Part shown: one piece after another, positions 45,714-55,862 of the stretch
How the letters are laid out: every line of letters begins with the position of its first letter
Position numbering within the stretch: the stretch's first letter is position 1
Assembly (NCBI RefSeq): GCF_963678635.1
Contig: NC_087065.1
Coordinates: 22,077,480-22,141,479, forward strand
Reading direction: 5' to 3'
Length of the DNA stretch: 64,000 bases
Source: Symsagittifera roscoffensis
Taxonomy: Eukaryota; Xenacoelomorpha; Acoela; Convolutidae
Translations under genes and position numbers: made by a program
Notes under the pieces: model-generated
The model's input: only the letters and a program-made list of their open reading frames with translations
Told to the model about the DNA's origin: nothing
The model's database searches: none

Positions 45714-48700
45714 TCAGCCTATACTTAAGTAATATTTCTTATGTAGATATACTTGTATGTTCGTATCAGAGAATATCACGTGTACAAGCGCGTACAATTC
45801 CCGAGGATGCAGTCTTCCTCTATTTGGATCGTACACTGGAAGCGAGAGCTCCTTCACGTCCATTTCCACAAGGAAGTCCCTCAGCCTCGTCAAAGACAAG
45901 ACTAGGTTTTCTGGGTCCACGTGCTGCTTCTCTGTCGCCCTCGTTACCAAGAAGCATAAGTACTTTCCCGGTATCTGCGACACCGTCGGAGGTAAGGCTG
46001 CTACGCCCCCTATCCCTGGTCTTTGCTTCCAAAGGAATTCCACGTTTTTGTATTCCCTCTTAAAATCTGCCGCTAGCGCCGTCCTAAAACTCATGTCTGC
46101 GGTGATTGCTACCGCACATATTCTGTTTGTGAGTATGAAATCACTGTCTGTTAGTATTATGTTACTAGAATATTCATTTGGTAAATTAAAATATGACTCA
46201 ACTACCCTGCCTATGTCAGGTTTCTTAGGTTCTTCGCCTGTTTCTGCTTCTAAGTCTCCTGTTTCTCTTGCTATTCTTAATTTTTTTATTATCAAGTTTT
46301 CAGTGTGGGTAAGTCCTACCCCCACTCCCCGGACAAAAATATCCATCGGCGTCCCCGTCGATCGCATACCGGGTATTAAGTCGAGATTAGAAGCTGGAAT
46401 GAGTAGTCGTCCTTCCTGGACAGCCCAGGAAGGATCATCTCGTTCGGTCTTAATGTATTTCGCGCTTTCACGATCTACGTCTTGAATCGTAACGCTGGTC
46501 TCTTTAGGGTCTGATGTCATTTCGTTCAGCCACTCTAAGACACGCAGGTTCGTCTGGTCTTGTTCATATGACTGTTGTTGCTCATCGTCAAATTCTACCT
46601 CGGGTTTCGACCAGTCGTTAACCCACTCATCATCGTGATCATCGACTATGTCAATGTCTTGTGACACAGTTATTTCTTCTAGACCCACTACTTCCTCCAC
46701 TACTTTCTTCAGATCTATCCCATCCACTACAAAGTCGTCACCGTAAGGATTGTATTTCTTTCTTGGTCTCGTCCCGTCCTTCTGACGAGTCTGAATCGTG
46801 AACGGAAGATCTGGTTCCAAGTTCTTGGGAACCTCTGTCTGTTCGGGATCCTGCCAATCCTCTTCTGCGTAGGGTAAGGTTTCATCGTCCGCTTCGATCT
46901 TTTCGTTTGGATCCAGGTCCAGCGGTGTATCCGTACCTTCCTCTACGATTTCGTTTCCATCGTTCTTCTCCCTGGTGCCTTTTTCATTGACCTCACAAGC
47001 AGGATCCATCATTAGATAATCCCCTTCTTCCATGTCTGCAGGTATACACCAGTCTTCTGTCGATGGATTGTGTGGCTTGATGTTTTCGTAGTGGGCGGCT
47101 CGGCCAGTACTCAGTCTATAAAATCGTCCCTCTTGGTGCACCTCTGTAATCATGAAGGGTCCCCTCCATTTCTTTAGAAGCTTCTTTGTCCCTTTCGGTG
47201 GTATAACGTTCTGAAATACCCATACGTAGTCTCCCACCGAGTAAGCCTTTGCACCAGCTGCTTTCTTGTCGAATCTTTTCCTCTGCCTTGCCTGTGCCTG
47301 CTGAGTGTTTCGTCTACACAAATCGTTCAACTCCTGTTGGCGTTTGATCACATCCCTCACGTAGACCTGTGGGGACGTTTTCTTTCCCTCATATTCTGGG
47401 TAGAAGAATGTCAAGGGTAAAGACTTCTCGTGTCCCGTCAGCATCATGTGTGGACTAACTCCAGTGGTGGAGTGTTGCGTGCTATTATAAGCTCCCATCA
47501 CCTGTGGAAGGTATCTGTCCCAATCGGTCATGTACCTGGAACAATATACCCTCAGCATCGACACTAACGTCCTATTCTGTCTTTCCACCAAGCCATTCGT
47601 CTGAGGGTGGTATGTCGTGGAGTGAGCCTGAGCGACTTGTGACCATCTCATAAGCTCTTTCGTAAGCTCGCCTACGAAAGCCGTTCCATTGTCCGATTGA
47701 AACGTCATTGGACAACCATGTCTTGCTATCCACGTATTGATCAGGTGGTCGCATGTCTCTTCCGCCGAGGCAGTTATGCAGGGCACGGCCTCTGCATACT
47801 TCGTGAAGTGATCTATCATGACCAAGACTTGGTTGTAACCGCTGTCTGTCATGCATATCTTCTGGTGATCTATCTGCACCACCTCGTTGAATTCAGACGA
47901 CTCAATCGATTGTAAAGGAAATCGCAACTTCCTAGGATCCTTGACCTGTTGGCATGACAGACATGCTGTCACCCATTTCTCGCATGCCTTTTTCATCCCA
48001 GGCCACTCAAAGCGCTTCAGGATCCTCTGATACACTTTGTCGATCCCTTGATGGCCCATCTGATCATGCGACCTGAATAATAGTTCTGTCTGATAGAGTT
48101 GCGGCAACACTATCGCGTTATATTTGTATAAGACCTTGTCTTCTTCTCTTCTCCTGCAAGCCACGATCCCGTCCTTGTTCAGATATAATCTCCCCTCCTT
48201 CTGCATGAAGTATTGTCTCAGGATCCTATAGCTGTCTTCTTCCAGGTCACCTTTGTCAGGTGCACCGTTTTCTATCCACCTTTTTAGGTTGCTTGTCATG
48301 CGATCATTTCTCTGCGCCCTTAGAAGGTCCGAGAGTCTGTATCTCGCCTTCAAGTACGTCTTCATGACCCTCATCTGACTATTCAGCTCGTTGGGCTGAT
48401 GTGTGTCTTCTTCCATCTTAACGCACCAAATCTTCGCCAACGGTTGTGTTTCTTGCTGAAACGGTTGAAGATCAGTCCTGACTGCCTCTTTCTGTGGCAA
48501 TAAGCTCATCGACCGCTTTGATACTGCTATTGTTTCTAAGTCATCCGCTGCGTTGTCAAAGACTCTTTCGCTTGGTATTAGGTAGCGATCACTGTCAGGA
48601 TCCTGGTACACTTCTCTGTCCAGGTCCCTTGCCCGAGTTTCCACTAGTAGCGTGTGTATCGCTAGTTCTGACAGTTCTGATCCCGAGGTCGAATTCCTGT

Positions 48701-51700
48701 CGGAATAGGTATCCATTCCTGAGTTTCGGGAATCATCATCCGTCGAAGGTGTTGTGCTGGAGACTGCACGCTCCTCCAGATCATGTCTGTATTTCCTTCG
48801 CATCCATCTGAACTCCCCGGACAAAACCTTGTTCTCTAGGTCCTGTTTCTCATCAGGAATTTTCTCGTCTATCTCGGACTCCCCGGACAAATTCACTTGT
48901 CCCGGGTGTTGATCTTGTGATCGCTGGTTTTTCTCCTTATCCTTCTCCCCGGACAAATAGTCTTGCAGCCGATTTTGTTCTACAACTTCACCCTCTTTAT
49001 CCCGGTCTACAAAGGTGACAGTTTTCTTTTGCTTGCCGCTCTCCTGTCCTTTCTGTCCGTAAGAAGTACTGGTTAAAATCTCTTGGGGTATTGAGGATAC
49101 TAGTTGCTGAACTATTGTCCTACAATCCCTCTCGTTCTCTTCGTGTTGTCGTCTGGACGGCATGATCTTGACCTTCTCACTGACTGTTAGCGATGCCACT
49201 GCTGCTGTCCACTCGGGGTTATCTCTGGTCACTTCTCTTTCTAACAATCCACCCAGCATCCGCATCACTTGGGGTGTGACTTGCACCGTTTTATCCAATA
49301 ATGAGAGGCTGTTTATATTCATGCGAGAGAGTTCTTGCTGGACCAGGTTCGAGCGCAGCAACAGATCCAAGGGGACCGGGTCCTCCTTTGACAGGATCTT
49401 TATCTCGGCTGCTCTCTCTACAGGTAACTCAGGGTGCCCTGGAATTGGATGTCCAGACTTATCCAACCATCTCGTTAAGGGAAGCGCTTCATAAGTTTCT
49501 TTGTCCAGAAACGAGAATCCCTCCTTTATTTCCGCCTGATTGGCCTGCTTCTGCTCCAATCTTTCATAGAACTCAGTTTTCTTACTGAGGCTGTCAGCAT
49601 TCTGGTGTTTATCACGCATCCTATGTTCGATTATCATATGGTAGCCATCCAGTCTTACTATCCATCTACCAATATAACTCTGATCCATCGAGTAGGTCTT
49701 CAACCAGGATAACGCTCTGTTGTCCACGCGTAACTTGAAGGGAGCGCTCCCCAAGTATGCACGGTACTTCTCCACGAAGGTGACTACTGCAAACATTTCT
49801 GCTTTTGGTGCGCCATATTTCATCTCTGTGTCACTCAAGACTTTGCTGCCGTATGCAATGGGACGGAGAACTGTTCTTCCGTTCCATTCTTGCTCTTTAT
49901 GCAATATTCCTGAGATGGCCACCACCGGTGCATCTGTGTCAAGAACATACATGCCCTTTTCTGTAGGCATGCCCAGCACTGGCGCTTCGCACAGTTCCCG
50001 CTTTATGTTCTCGAAAGCAACTTGTGCCTCATCGTTCCATTCGAACTTCTTCCCTTTGTTGCGCATCAGCTTCTGCATCGGATACACCTTGTCCGCATAT
50101 CCTTTAATGAATTCACGGTAGTAATTGGCAAACCCTAGGAAGCTCATGAGCTGTGTGTCCGTTCTAGGAGCTTTCCATGTCAACACTGCTTCCACTGCTT
50201 CCGGGTCCGGCCTCACGCCATGCCTATCCACCATCCTTCCTAGGTACTTTATCGAATCCCTAAGGATTTCACATTTCGATGGTTTGCACTTTAATCCTGC
50301 TCTTTTCATGCATCCAAAGACCTCATCGAGTCTATCAATGTGGTCTTCCAGGGTCGGTGTCGCTATGACCACGTCATCCACGTAACACATCACGAGATTC
50401 CCGTACTTCTTGGTTACTCTCGTCAAAGCCTGAGCCATCAGTCTTTGAAAAGTGGCCGTTGCATTGCACAAGCCGAAGGGCATCCTCTTCCACTGGTACA
50501 ACCCCAATTCGCACGCGAAACCGGTTTTTTCCCTATCCTTCTTCCGCAAAGGAACCTGCCAGAAGGCAGAACCCAAGTCCAATGTGGTGAAGAACTTTGC
50601 ATCACCAAGTTTAGATAGGCTCTCGTCTATTCGCGGTATCGGGTACGCATCTTTAATCGTTACCGCGTTCAAGTAACGAATGTCGCAACAAAATCTAAGC
50701 TGCCCCCCTTTCTTTTTCGCCATGACTATCCCGCAAGCCCACGGCGATTTCGAGGGTTCTATCATGTCGTATTCAAGCAACATTTCTATTTCCGCTCGGC
50801 ACGCTTCCGATTTATGTGGCGTCATTCGCCTTGCGCCTTCCCTATGGGGAACGGCGCCCTCTTCTAGTTCGATTTCGTGTTCGACGAAATTACAGCAACC
50901 GATGTCCACCTTATGTTTTGAAAATACTTCGGCGTTCCGATTTAGGAGGTCCCGCAATTTTTCGAAATCTCCCTCACCTATTTTTCCTTTTAAATGTTTT
51001 ATCTCTGGCAAAACCGGTTTGTCAGATTCTAGTTCGTATGACGAGGGGCGTTCCGGAAAATTCGAGCAGCTTGATAAGCCGTCGTCCGTTTCGGATTTCA
51101 TTGAAAACAATTTATGATTAGATTTTAATTCATTAATCCTCTTTAAAATTTTATCTTTATTGGCATGATAAGGACAGTCTTTCACATTATGTTTCTTCAA
51201 GTTTTGTGTCTCCTCATAGTCGGTCCTCATCGGCAAAGCGTAGCCAAGCTTCTTTCCACGCTGGATTGAAACCGTGGTGTCCAGTGTGTTCAACAACACA
51301 CTGACACACAGTCCGTTTCGCGTTACCGAGAAGCTCCGGCCTAAAATCACCGAACTCTGACTATTTGGATTCGGTACTAAGCAAACCTGTTTGCTATCAC
51401 TTAACGAATTTAAATTTCTCATTCTAAAAATTGCTACTACAGCTTGTCCTGGTTGTAACTTTACTTTTCTATCCAAAAAAACTGGCACCTTATTTTCATC
51501 TGTTATTATCCTATTAATTGGTCTCTTAACATACTTTCGGTCCGGGTTTCTAATCCGTATTAGACCGTTGTTCAAGTCAATCATCACGTCAAAATTCCTG
51601 ACAAAATCTCTGCCCAAGATGAATTGGTCGGCGTCGTCCAGATTCTCTACCACCAGGAAGCTCATCCAAAGGTCTCGTCCTCCCATGTGAAGGACCGTTA

Positions 51701-54700
51701 TCGGTGTTCTTCCGGCTACGTAGATGGCTCCTCGATTTGCGGCGGCCAGTCGGAGGTTCGTAGGAATTAGATCTTCCCGTGTGAAGCCCATTCTTTCCCA
51801 AGTTTTTATCGGCATCACACTCACCACCGCTCCTGTGTCCAGAAGCCCTGTGACTCCGATTTTTGTTCCGTTGGTGTCGAGCAGGTGTGCTGTCACATCT
51901 GCTTCATATTCAATGTGTACCGCGTCTTGTTCCATCATGGCGTCATGGCCTATCCTGCGGACTTTGAGTTCCTCTTCACCCAAATAGATCTGCCCCATCT
52001 GGTCATCATCTGTTGTTATGTAAGTCCTGGTGTAGATACTAATTCCATCCACGTTCAGCATCACTTGATACGGCCCGTAGACTTCTAGGTAGCGTCCATG
52101 AAGTTTCTTCATGCGAGGGCCACCCGTCGTTAGTAGTGCTCGCACAGCTCTCGACTCAGTGCGTGGCTCCACCTGCCTCAGATAATCTGCATATGTGTCC
52201 AAATGCATTAAAGTGAACTCTGATGGTTCACTCAGATTTCTTATTACCTGGTGTCCAGCCACTGAGATTATCGACTGTATCTTCTTTCCTTGCGGCGCCA
52301 TGCCGAACCTCTTACCGGAGATCACTTTAAGTTTCATATCTAAACTGCTTGGTGTTTTCGTCTCTTCGACCTCCGTTGCTACGAAGGTATTCAATTGCTC
52401 CTGAAGCTTTTCATTTTCCAGTTCAAATTTCACTTTTTGTTCGATCTCTTTCGTGACCAATTCCTGTTGTACTCTATTTAGCGCATCCCTTGCGGCTGCC
52501 TTATAATCGATCTTGAAGTCCTCAGCCGCAGTTGCTGGTTCCGGCTCATGTGTCTCCCCTGTTACCGCTTGCATTTTCTTTGCCGCCAGCTCTTGAGGTT
52601 TGTCCTTTCTGCGTGCCTCCGCTTCGCTCAAAAGTCGAGCCTTGCTGGCTTTCACCCCTGACAAAGCTTCTTCATGTCTTGGATGCTTGATGTCTGCCAC
52701 TGCATCCCAGAATTGCGGACAATCTAATTTAAAATGACCTTCCAAGTTGCAAAAGAAGCACCTCGGGCCGAACTTCGCAATTACTCCTCTCATGAAATCC
52801 TCATGGTCAAACTCTGACGCATCTTCGTCCTCGAGGCTAAAGCCTATTGCTTTCATGCCTTGTTTGTAAGCTGGGCATGCTGACACATGATGGTCTGTTG
52901 AACTACAATTAGCACAAGAGCGTCTCTTGACCATATCATCCCTCGGTTTGTACCAATTGTTCCCTTGGTTTGCTGGTCCGTTGTTAAAATTGCCATAATT
53001 GTTCTTGTAATATCCTGATCTCGAAGGAGGTTTCAACAACAGATACTCTTTTGATTTGAGCCTCAACTCCTCCGGTGTTGGCGAATTAGTTGATAGTGGT
53101 GTGTAATGCGTTGCTAGCATCGTACGAAGTTCATCATTTTTCACACCATCGATGATTTTTGAGGCTACGGCCAGGTTCATCCTTCGGTTTGACTCATCCG
53201 GTTGGCTGCGTCTTCTCAGCTTTTCCAAATCATCGAGAAACTTGTCTATGGTTTCATCCTCCCGTTGCCTCCGTTTCTCGAAGCGCATCATCGCCTGGTG
53301 CCCCTGCACCCCTGATCCGAAACGGTTTAACAAGATTTCGAAGATTTTCTCTGCAGTGTCACGTTGATACTGTTTTTTGGCCATGACACAGTTCAGGGCT
53401 GTCCCTTCTAAGTTGCTGGTGAGCGCGCTGCATTCCTGTCTCTCAGACAAGTCCTCTTCCTCGAAATGCAGCTTCATTACCTCTATCCAGGTATCAATAC
53501 AGCCATCAGATTCGTCTTTGTAGCATCTTGGCTTCTTAAAGACTCTTCTGGACTTCTCACTGCGTTCATTGGTTTTAGATAACCTCGTCAGGAATGTCTC
53601 CAGAGACCTGTTCAGGGGTTCAAATGCCGTGGCCATTGCAGTAGCATCCCTTGAGTGTCCCGTTTGAGTGTCCTCACACCTCGTCGAAGGCTCTGTGTGC
53701 GGTGCATCCCTGCAATCCGAATCACCGTGAGCACTTCCCGCTTGGCCCACATGACTCCTCCTCGGGCTTGCATGCCCCCTGTTGCCGGAATCACTTCTCC
53801 CAGTCGCATGTGTGCCTTGCGTTGGTCGTTCGTTAGAGGTTTGTCTGTTCCCCGTTGAACTTGCTCTATTGTTCGGGCCCCATGCTCCATTATCCCTTGT
53901 GGCATAGCCTGATGAACTGCCCCTGCCTCTAGTGGATCCATACGTCTTCCTCTTTTGATGTTCATTGAAGTTCACCTTCGGTTCCCTGCTGGGACCTCCC
54001 GAATTCGGTTCTCCTTCTTTTGGTCCACTCTTGCTGCTTAGTAGCCCGTCCAACCTATCCATGATAGCCTGAGTTCGCCTCTCCATCATCGCATCTATCT
54101 TTGTGTCAAGAGTCCCAAGAGACTGCTCTTGCTGAATTCTTAACTTCTCCATGTCGGCTCTTAAGCGTAACTCCCTCTGTTCCGCCTCTCTTGTCATTCG
54201 CGACAAGTTCCTCGTCATGTGTTCATCCGTTCTCTCTTTCAAGCGTTTTTCGCTCCTGTCAACTTCTTGTCTGTTGCGGTTTATTTCTTCCCGCAGCCTT
54301 TCCCTCTCAATGTGAACTGCTCTTTCTAGTTCACTCATCCTTATTGACATTTGCTCGTTTTGTTCTCCTAAACTGTCCACTATGTTGTTTAAGGCTTCCT
54401 CTAGTGCTGCCCCGTTATCCACGAGTGGCGTTACTAGTGGTGGTGTAACCCTGTCGGTCCCAGGTAACTTCGTGCTTGTCGAGATCCGGGCCTTGACTCT
54501 CTGCTTCAACGTCTTTTCTTTATTTATTTCAGGATCAATTAACGCGTTGCCGAGCCCTCTGGTTTTATTCTCACCAGGTTGTGGCTCCGAGCTTGCTCTA
54601 ATCGCGAAGTCTTTTGACTGGCCTGGTGTGTTTGCCTCTTTGCTTATCGTTGTCACTACACCAAATTTGTCCATGGTTCCAGTCTCTCTTCCGACGTGTG

Positions 54701-55238
54701 CCTCACTCTCCTGGATCGAACTATTGAGGCTTACTTGAGATCCAGAGTCCCCTTGCTCCTCTTCATCTTCTTCCTCCTGAGACTCGCCATCGTTTCCTGC
54801 TCCTCCTCCCATGCTGAATGGAAAGATGTTTCCGAAGGTGTTCTTCATTCTTTCTGAGAACGATGATGATGTCGTTTGTTTCCCAGTTCCGCTTGCCATC
54901 ATAGTGTTGTCTGTCGGAGATCTTCTCGTTGCCGCTACCTCAGTTGAGATGTCGGACAGTTCCGACATCTCTTCTCGATCCAATGTCCCGGTGGAAGTGG
55001 CAAAATCATGGCCTTGTTCTACCGGGGTAGATTCACTCGCCAGCCTTCTGCCTCTCCCTTCCAGTTCATTTACTTCCTGGTTGTCATTCATGGTATGGTC
55101 CGTATTGACCTCCACTTCTAACAGTTCTCTTCGCTCTTCTGAGGTCTTTTGACTTCTCGTTTCAACCATTCTGCCTGAAACCGTCCGCCTTTTGTCAGAC
55201 CGGGATCGCTTGATCCAATCCACAAAAGGATCGGTCAT
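45714..55238 (-). CDS. gag-pol: Copy C gag-pol polyprotein with C-terminal macro domain
   Basis: One uninterrupted frame of 3,174 codons. In order: acidic N-terminus; coiled coil (about 285-405); Gly/Arg/Ser-rich region (425-510); gag capsid-like domain (560-710); zinc knuckles near 773 (CANCSSTDHHVSAC) and 828 (CFFCNLEGHFKLDC); aspartic protease with Asp1134 (DTGA) and ILGRDF near 1206; RT with FTTLDL near 1548 and YVDD at 1619; RNase H from about 1760; spacer with three LSGE motifs; integrase HHCC finger near 2390, catalytic Asp2457, Asp2516 and Glu2552 (D-D35E); GPF module near 2695; acidic tail; macro domain 3016-3170. No frameshift separates gag and pol. The ancestral start is at 55,315, but a one-base loss near 55,253 (shorter T run than in D) puts those 26 codons out of frame, so this ATG is the first usable one. 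Confidence 0.95.
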   Translation of the reverse strand: MTDPFVDWIKRSRSDKRRTVSGRMVETRSQKTSEERRELLEVEVNTDHTMNDNQEVNELEGRGRRLASESTPVEQGHDFATSTGTLDREEMSELSDISTEVAATRRSPTDNTMMASGTGKQTTSSSFSERMKNTFGNIFPFSMGGGAGNDGESQEEEDEEEQGDSGSQVSLNSSIQESEAHVGRETGTMDKFGVVTTISKEANTPGQSKDFAIRASSEPQPGENKTRGLGNALIDPEINKEKTLKQRVKARISTSTKLPGTDRVTPPLVTPLVDNGAALEEALNNIVDSLGEQNEQMSIRMSELERAVHIERERLREEINRNRQEVDRSEKRLKERTDEHMTRNLSRMTREAEQRELRLRADMEKLRIQQEQSLGTLDTKIDAMMERRTQAIMDRLDGLLSSKSGPKEGEPNSGGPSREPKVNFNEHQKRKTYGSTRGRGSSSGYATRDNGAWGPNNRASSTGNRQTSNERPTQGTHATGRSDSGNRGHASPRRSHVGQAGSAHGDSDCRDAPHTEPSTRCEDTQTGHSRDATAMATAFEPLNRSLETFLTRLSKTNERSEKSRRVFKKPRCYKDESDGCIDTWIEVMKLHFEEEDLSERQECSALTSNLEGTALNCVMAKKQYQRDTAEKIFEILLNRFGSGVQGHQAMMRFEKRRQREDETIDKFLDDLEKLRRRSQPDESNRRMNLAVASKIIDGVKNDELRTMLATHYTPLSTNSPTPEELRLKSKEYLLLKPPSRSGYYKNNYGNFNNGPANQGNNWYKPRDDMVKRRSCANCSSTDHHVSACPAYKQGMKAIGFSLEDEDASEFDHEDFMRGVIAKFGPRCFFCNLEGHFKLDCPQFWDAVADIKHPRHEEALSGVKASKARLLSEAEARRKDKPQELAAKKMQAVTGETHEPEPATAAEDFKIDYKAAARDALNRVQQELVTKEIEQKVKFELENEKLQEQLNTFVATEVEETKTPSSLDMKLKVISGKRFGMAPQGKKIQSIISVAGHQVIRNLSEPSEFTLMHLDTYADYLRQVEPRTESRAVRALLTTGGPRMKKLHGRYLEVYGPYQVMLNVDGISIYTRTYITTDDDQMGQIYLGEEELKVRRIGHDAMMEQDAVHIEYEADVTAHLLDTNGTKIGVTGLLDTGAVVSVMPIKTWERMGFTREDLIPTNLRLAAANRGAIYVAGRTPITVLHMGGRDLWMSFLVVENLDDADQFILGRDFVRNFDVMIDLNNGLIRIRNPDRKYVKRPINRIITDENKVPVFLDRKVKLQPGQAVVAIFRMRNLNSLSDSKQVCLVPNPNSQSSVILGRSFSVTRNGLCVSVLLNTLDTTVSIQRGKKLGYALPMRTDYEETQNLKKHNVKDCPYHANKDKILKRINELKSNHKLFSMKSETDDGLSSCSNFPERPSSYELESDKPVLPEIKHLKGKIGEGDFEKLRDLLNRNAEVFSKHKVDIGCCNFVEHEIELEEGAVPHREGARRMTPHKSEACRAEIEMLLEYDMIEPSKSPWACGIVMAKKKGGQLRFCCDIRYLNAVTIKDAYPIPRIDESLSKLGDAKFFTTLDLGSAFWQVPLRKKDREKTGFACELGLYQWKRMPFGLCNATATFQRLMAQALTRVTKKYGNLVMCYVDDVVIATPTLEDHIDRLDEVFGCMKRAGLKCKPSKCEILRDSIKYLGRMVDRHGVRPDPEAVEAVLTWKAPRTDTQLMSFLGFANYYREFIKGYADKVYPMQKLMRNKGKKFEWNDEAQVAFENIKRELCEAPVLGMPTEKGMYVLDTDAPVVAISGILHKEQEWNGRTVLRPIAYGSKVLSDTEMKYGAPKAEMFAVVTFVEKYRAYLGSAPFKLRVDNRALSWLKTYSMDQSYIGRWIVRLDGYHMIIEHRMRDKHQNADSLSKKTEFYERLEQKQANQAEIKEGFSFLDKETYEALPLTRWLDKSGHPIPGHPELPVERAAEIKILSKEDPVPLDLLLRSNLVQQELSRMNINSLSLLDKTVQVTPQVMRMLGGLLEREVTRDNPEWTAAVASLTVSEKVKIMPSRRQHEENERDCRTIVQQLVSSIPQEILTSTSYGQKGQESGKQKKTVTFVDRDKEGEVVEQNRLQDYLSGEKDKEKNQRSQDQHPGQVNLSGESEIDEKIPDEKQDLENKVLSGEFRWMRRKYRHDLEERAVSSTTPSTDDDSRNSGMDTYSDRNSTSGSELSELAIHTLLVETRARDLDREVYQDPDSDRYLIPSERVFDNAADDLETIAVSKRSMSLLPQKEAVRTDLQPFQQETQPLAKIWCVKMEEDTHQPNELNSQMRVMKTYLKARYRLSDLLRAQRNDRMTSNLKRWIENGAPDKGDLEEDSYRILRQYFMQKEGRLYLNKDGIVACRRREEDKVLYKYNAIVLPQLYQTELLFRSHDQMGHQGIDKVYQRILKRFEWPGMKKACEKWVTACLSCQQVKDPRKLRFPLQSIESSEFNEVVQIDHQKICMTDSGYNQVLVMIDHFTKYAEAVPCITASAEETCDHLINTWIARHGCPMTFQSDNGTAFVGELTKELMRWSQVAQAHSTTYHPQTNGLVERQNRTLVSMLRVYCSRYMTDWDRYLPQVMGAYNSTQHSTTGVSPHMMLTGHEKSLPLTFFYPEYEGKKTSPQVYVRDVIKRQQELNDLCRRNTQQAQARQRKRFDKKAAGAKAYSVGDYVWVFQNVIPPKGTKKLLKKWRGPFMITEVHQEGRFYRLSTGRAAHYENIKPHNPSTEDWCIPADMEEGDYLMMDPACEVNEKGTREKNDGNEIVEEGTDTPLDLDPNEKIEADDETLPYAEEDWQDPEQTEVPKNLEPDLPFTIQTRQKDGTRPRKKYNPYGDDFVVDGIDLKKVVEEVVGLEEITVSQDIDIVDDHDDEWVNDWSKPEVEFDDEQQQSYEQDQTNLRVLEWLNEMTSDPKETSVTIQDVDRESAKYIKTERDDPSWAVQEGRLLIPASNLDLIPGMRSTGTPMDIFVRGVGVGLTHTENLIIKKLRIARETGDLEAETGEEPKKPDIGRVVESYFNLPNEYSSNIILTDSDFILTNRICAVAITADMSFRTALAADFKREYKNVEFLWKQRPGIGGVAALPPTVSQIPGKYLCFLVTRATEKQHVDPENLVLSLTRLRDFLVEMDVKELSLPVYDPNRGRLHPRELYALVHVIFSDTNIQVYLHKKYYLSIG
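45723..46190 (-). other. Macro domain encoded at the end of gag-pol
   Basis: The last ~155 residues match the layout of TARG1/OARD1-type macro domains, which bind or remove ADP-ribose. The first strand leads into ICAVAITADMSF, then ALAADFKREY resembles the family's helix with FK. GKYLCFLVTRATEK is the next strand, PENLVLSLTRLRDF the following helix, and KELSLPVYDPNRGRLH the ligand-loop region. In TARG1 that loop contains a GCG and a catalytic Asp. Here it reads YDPNRGRL, so activity is uncertain. It is in frame with integrase, with no stop between. It may counter host ADP-ribosylation, but this is inference. Confidence 0.82.
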
Positions 55239-55707
55239 CGTTTTTCTTTGCTTTCAGGTATGAATTTCCTAGAGCGATTACCTCGTTTTGGTATCCTTGA
55301 CTTGTCTAAACTCATTCTCTATTTGTCACTTTCCTATGCCTACTCTTGACTCAATTGCTAGAGACCTTATAGTTTTATTAACAATAATAGTGACACAACA
55401 CAATAAATTTCACCAGATTCTATTAAATAGTGACCACGAATCCCTGTATGTTGTCAGAGTACAGTTTGTATAAAATTTATTCACACTAACCGATTATCGG
55501 TCCAAAGATCTGGAAACTAGCACAATATGATGTTATCAGTCAATTTAAAAGATAGTGTATTCACTACCCAATCAAGCACAGTTTACGTTGATTTAAAATC
55601 AAAAACAAAAATATATATTGACACAATATGAATGTATATATAAAAAAACGTATGTGTCTTGTACTCTTAGTCGGTCGCAGTACAATAGTCGAACCTGTCT
55701 TTTAAAG

Positions 55708-55862
55708 AAAAAGCTTTCCCTGCTTGGTGCTGCACCAAACAGACAAAACTTTGAAGGCAGTAATTTTCTCAAGTGGGCGTCTATTGCACCCACCGAGTAC
55801 TGTGTTACCTATCTGCCTTCGGACTGCCCGAGCTAGACCTACTAAAATCCTCAGGGCAGTCA
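55708..55862 (-). other. Conserved structured leader block, copy C
   Basis: Three nested or adjacent stems can form without mismatch. One is GACTGCCC/GGGCAGTC at 55,822-55,829 and 55,854-55,861. The second, GAAGGCAG/CTGCCTTC at 55,753-55,760 and 55,813-55,820, encloses the third, GTGGG/CCCAC at 55,773-55,777 and 55,789-55,793, which is extended by CTC/GAG. A palindrome TTGGTGC-T-GCACCAA is at 55,724-55,738. A donor-like GTAACA (55,808-55,803) lies in the enclosed loop. The block is nearly invariant in A, B and C and deleted in D. Confidence 0.65.

Noticed and set aside
46190..47200. Chromodomain after the integrase
   Set aside because: The region after the GPF module is acidic and lacks the aromatic residues and fold pattern of a chromodomain.
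49162..55152. Many plus-strand open frames of 60-150 codons across gag-pol and ORF2
   Set aside because: They are antisense shadows of long minus-strand frames, have Ser/Leu-rich composition and no domain.
55708..55862. Hammerhead, twister or HDV ribozyme in the leader block
   Set aside because: The hammerhead CUGAUGA and GAAA cores are absent, and I could not fit the other known folds.
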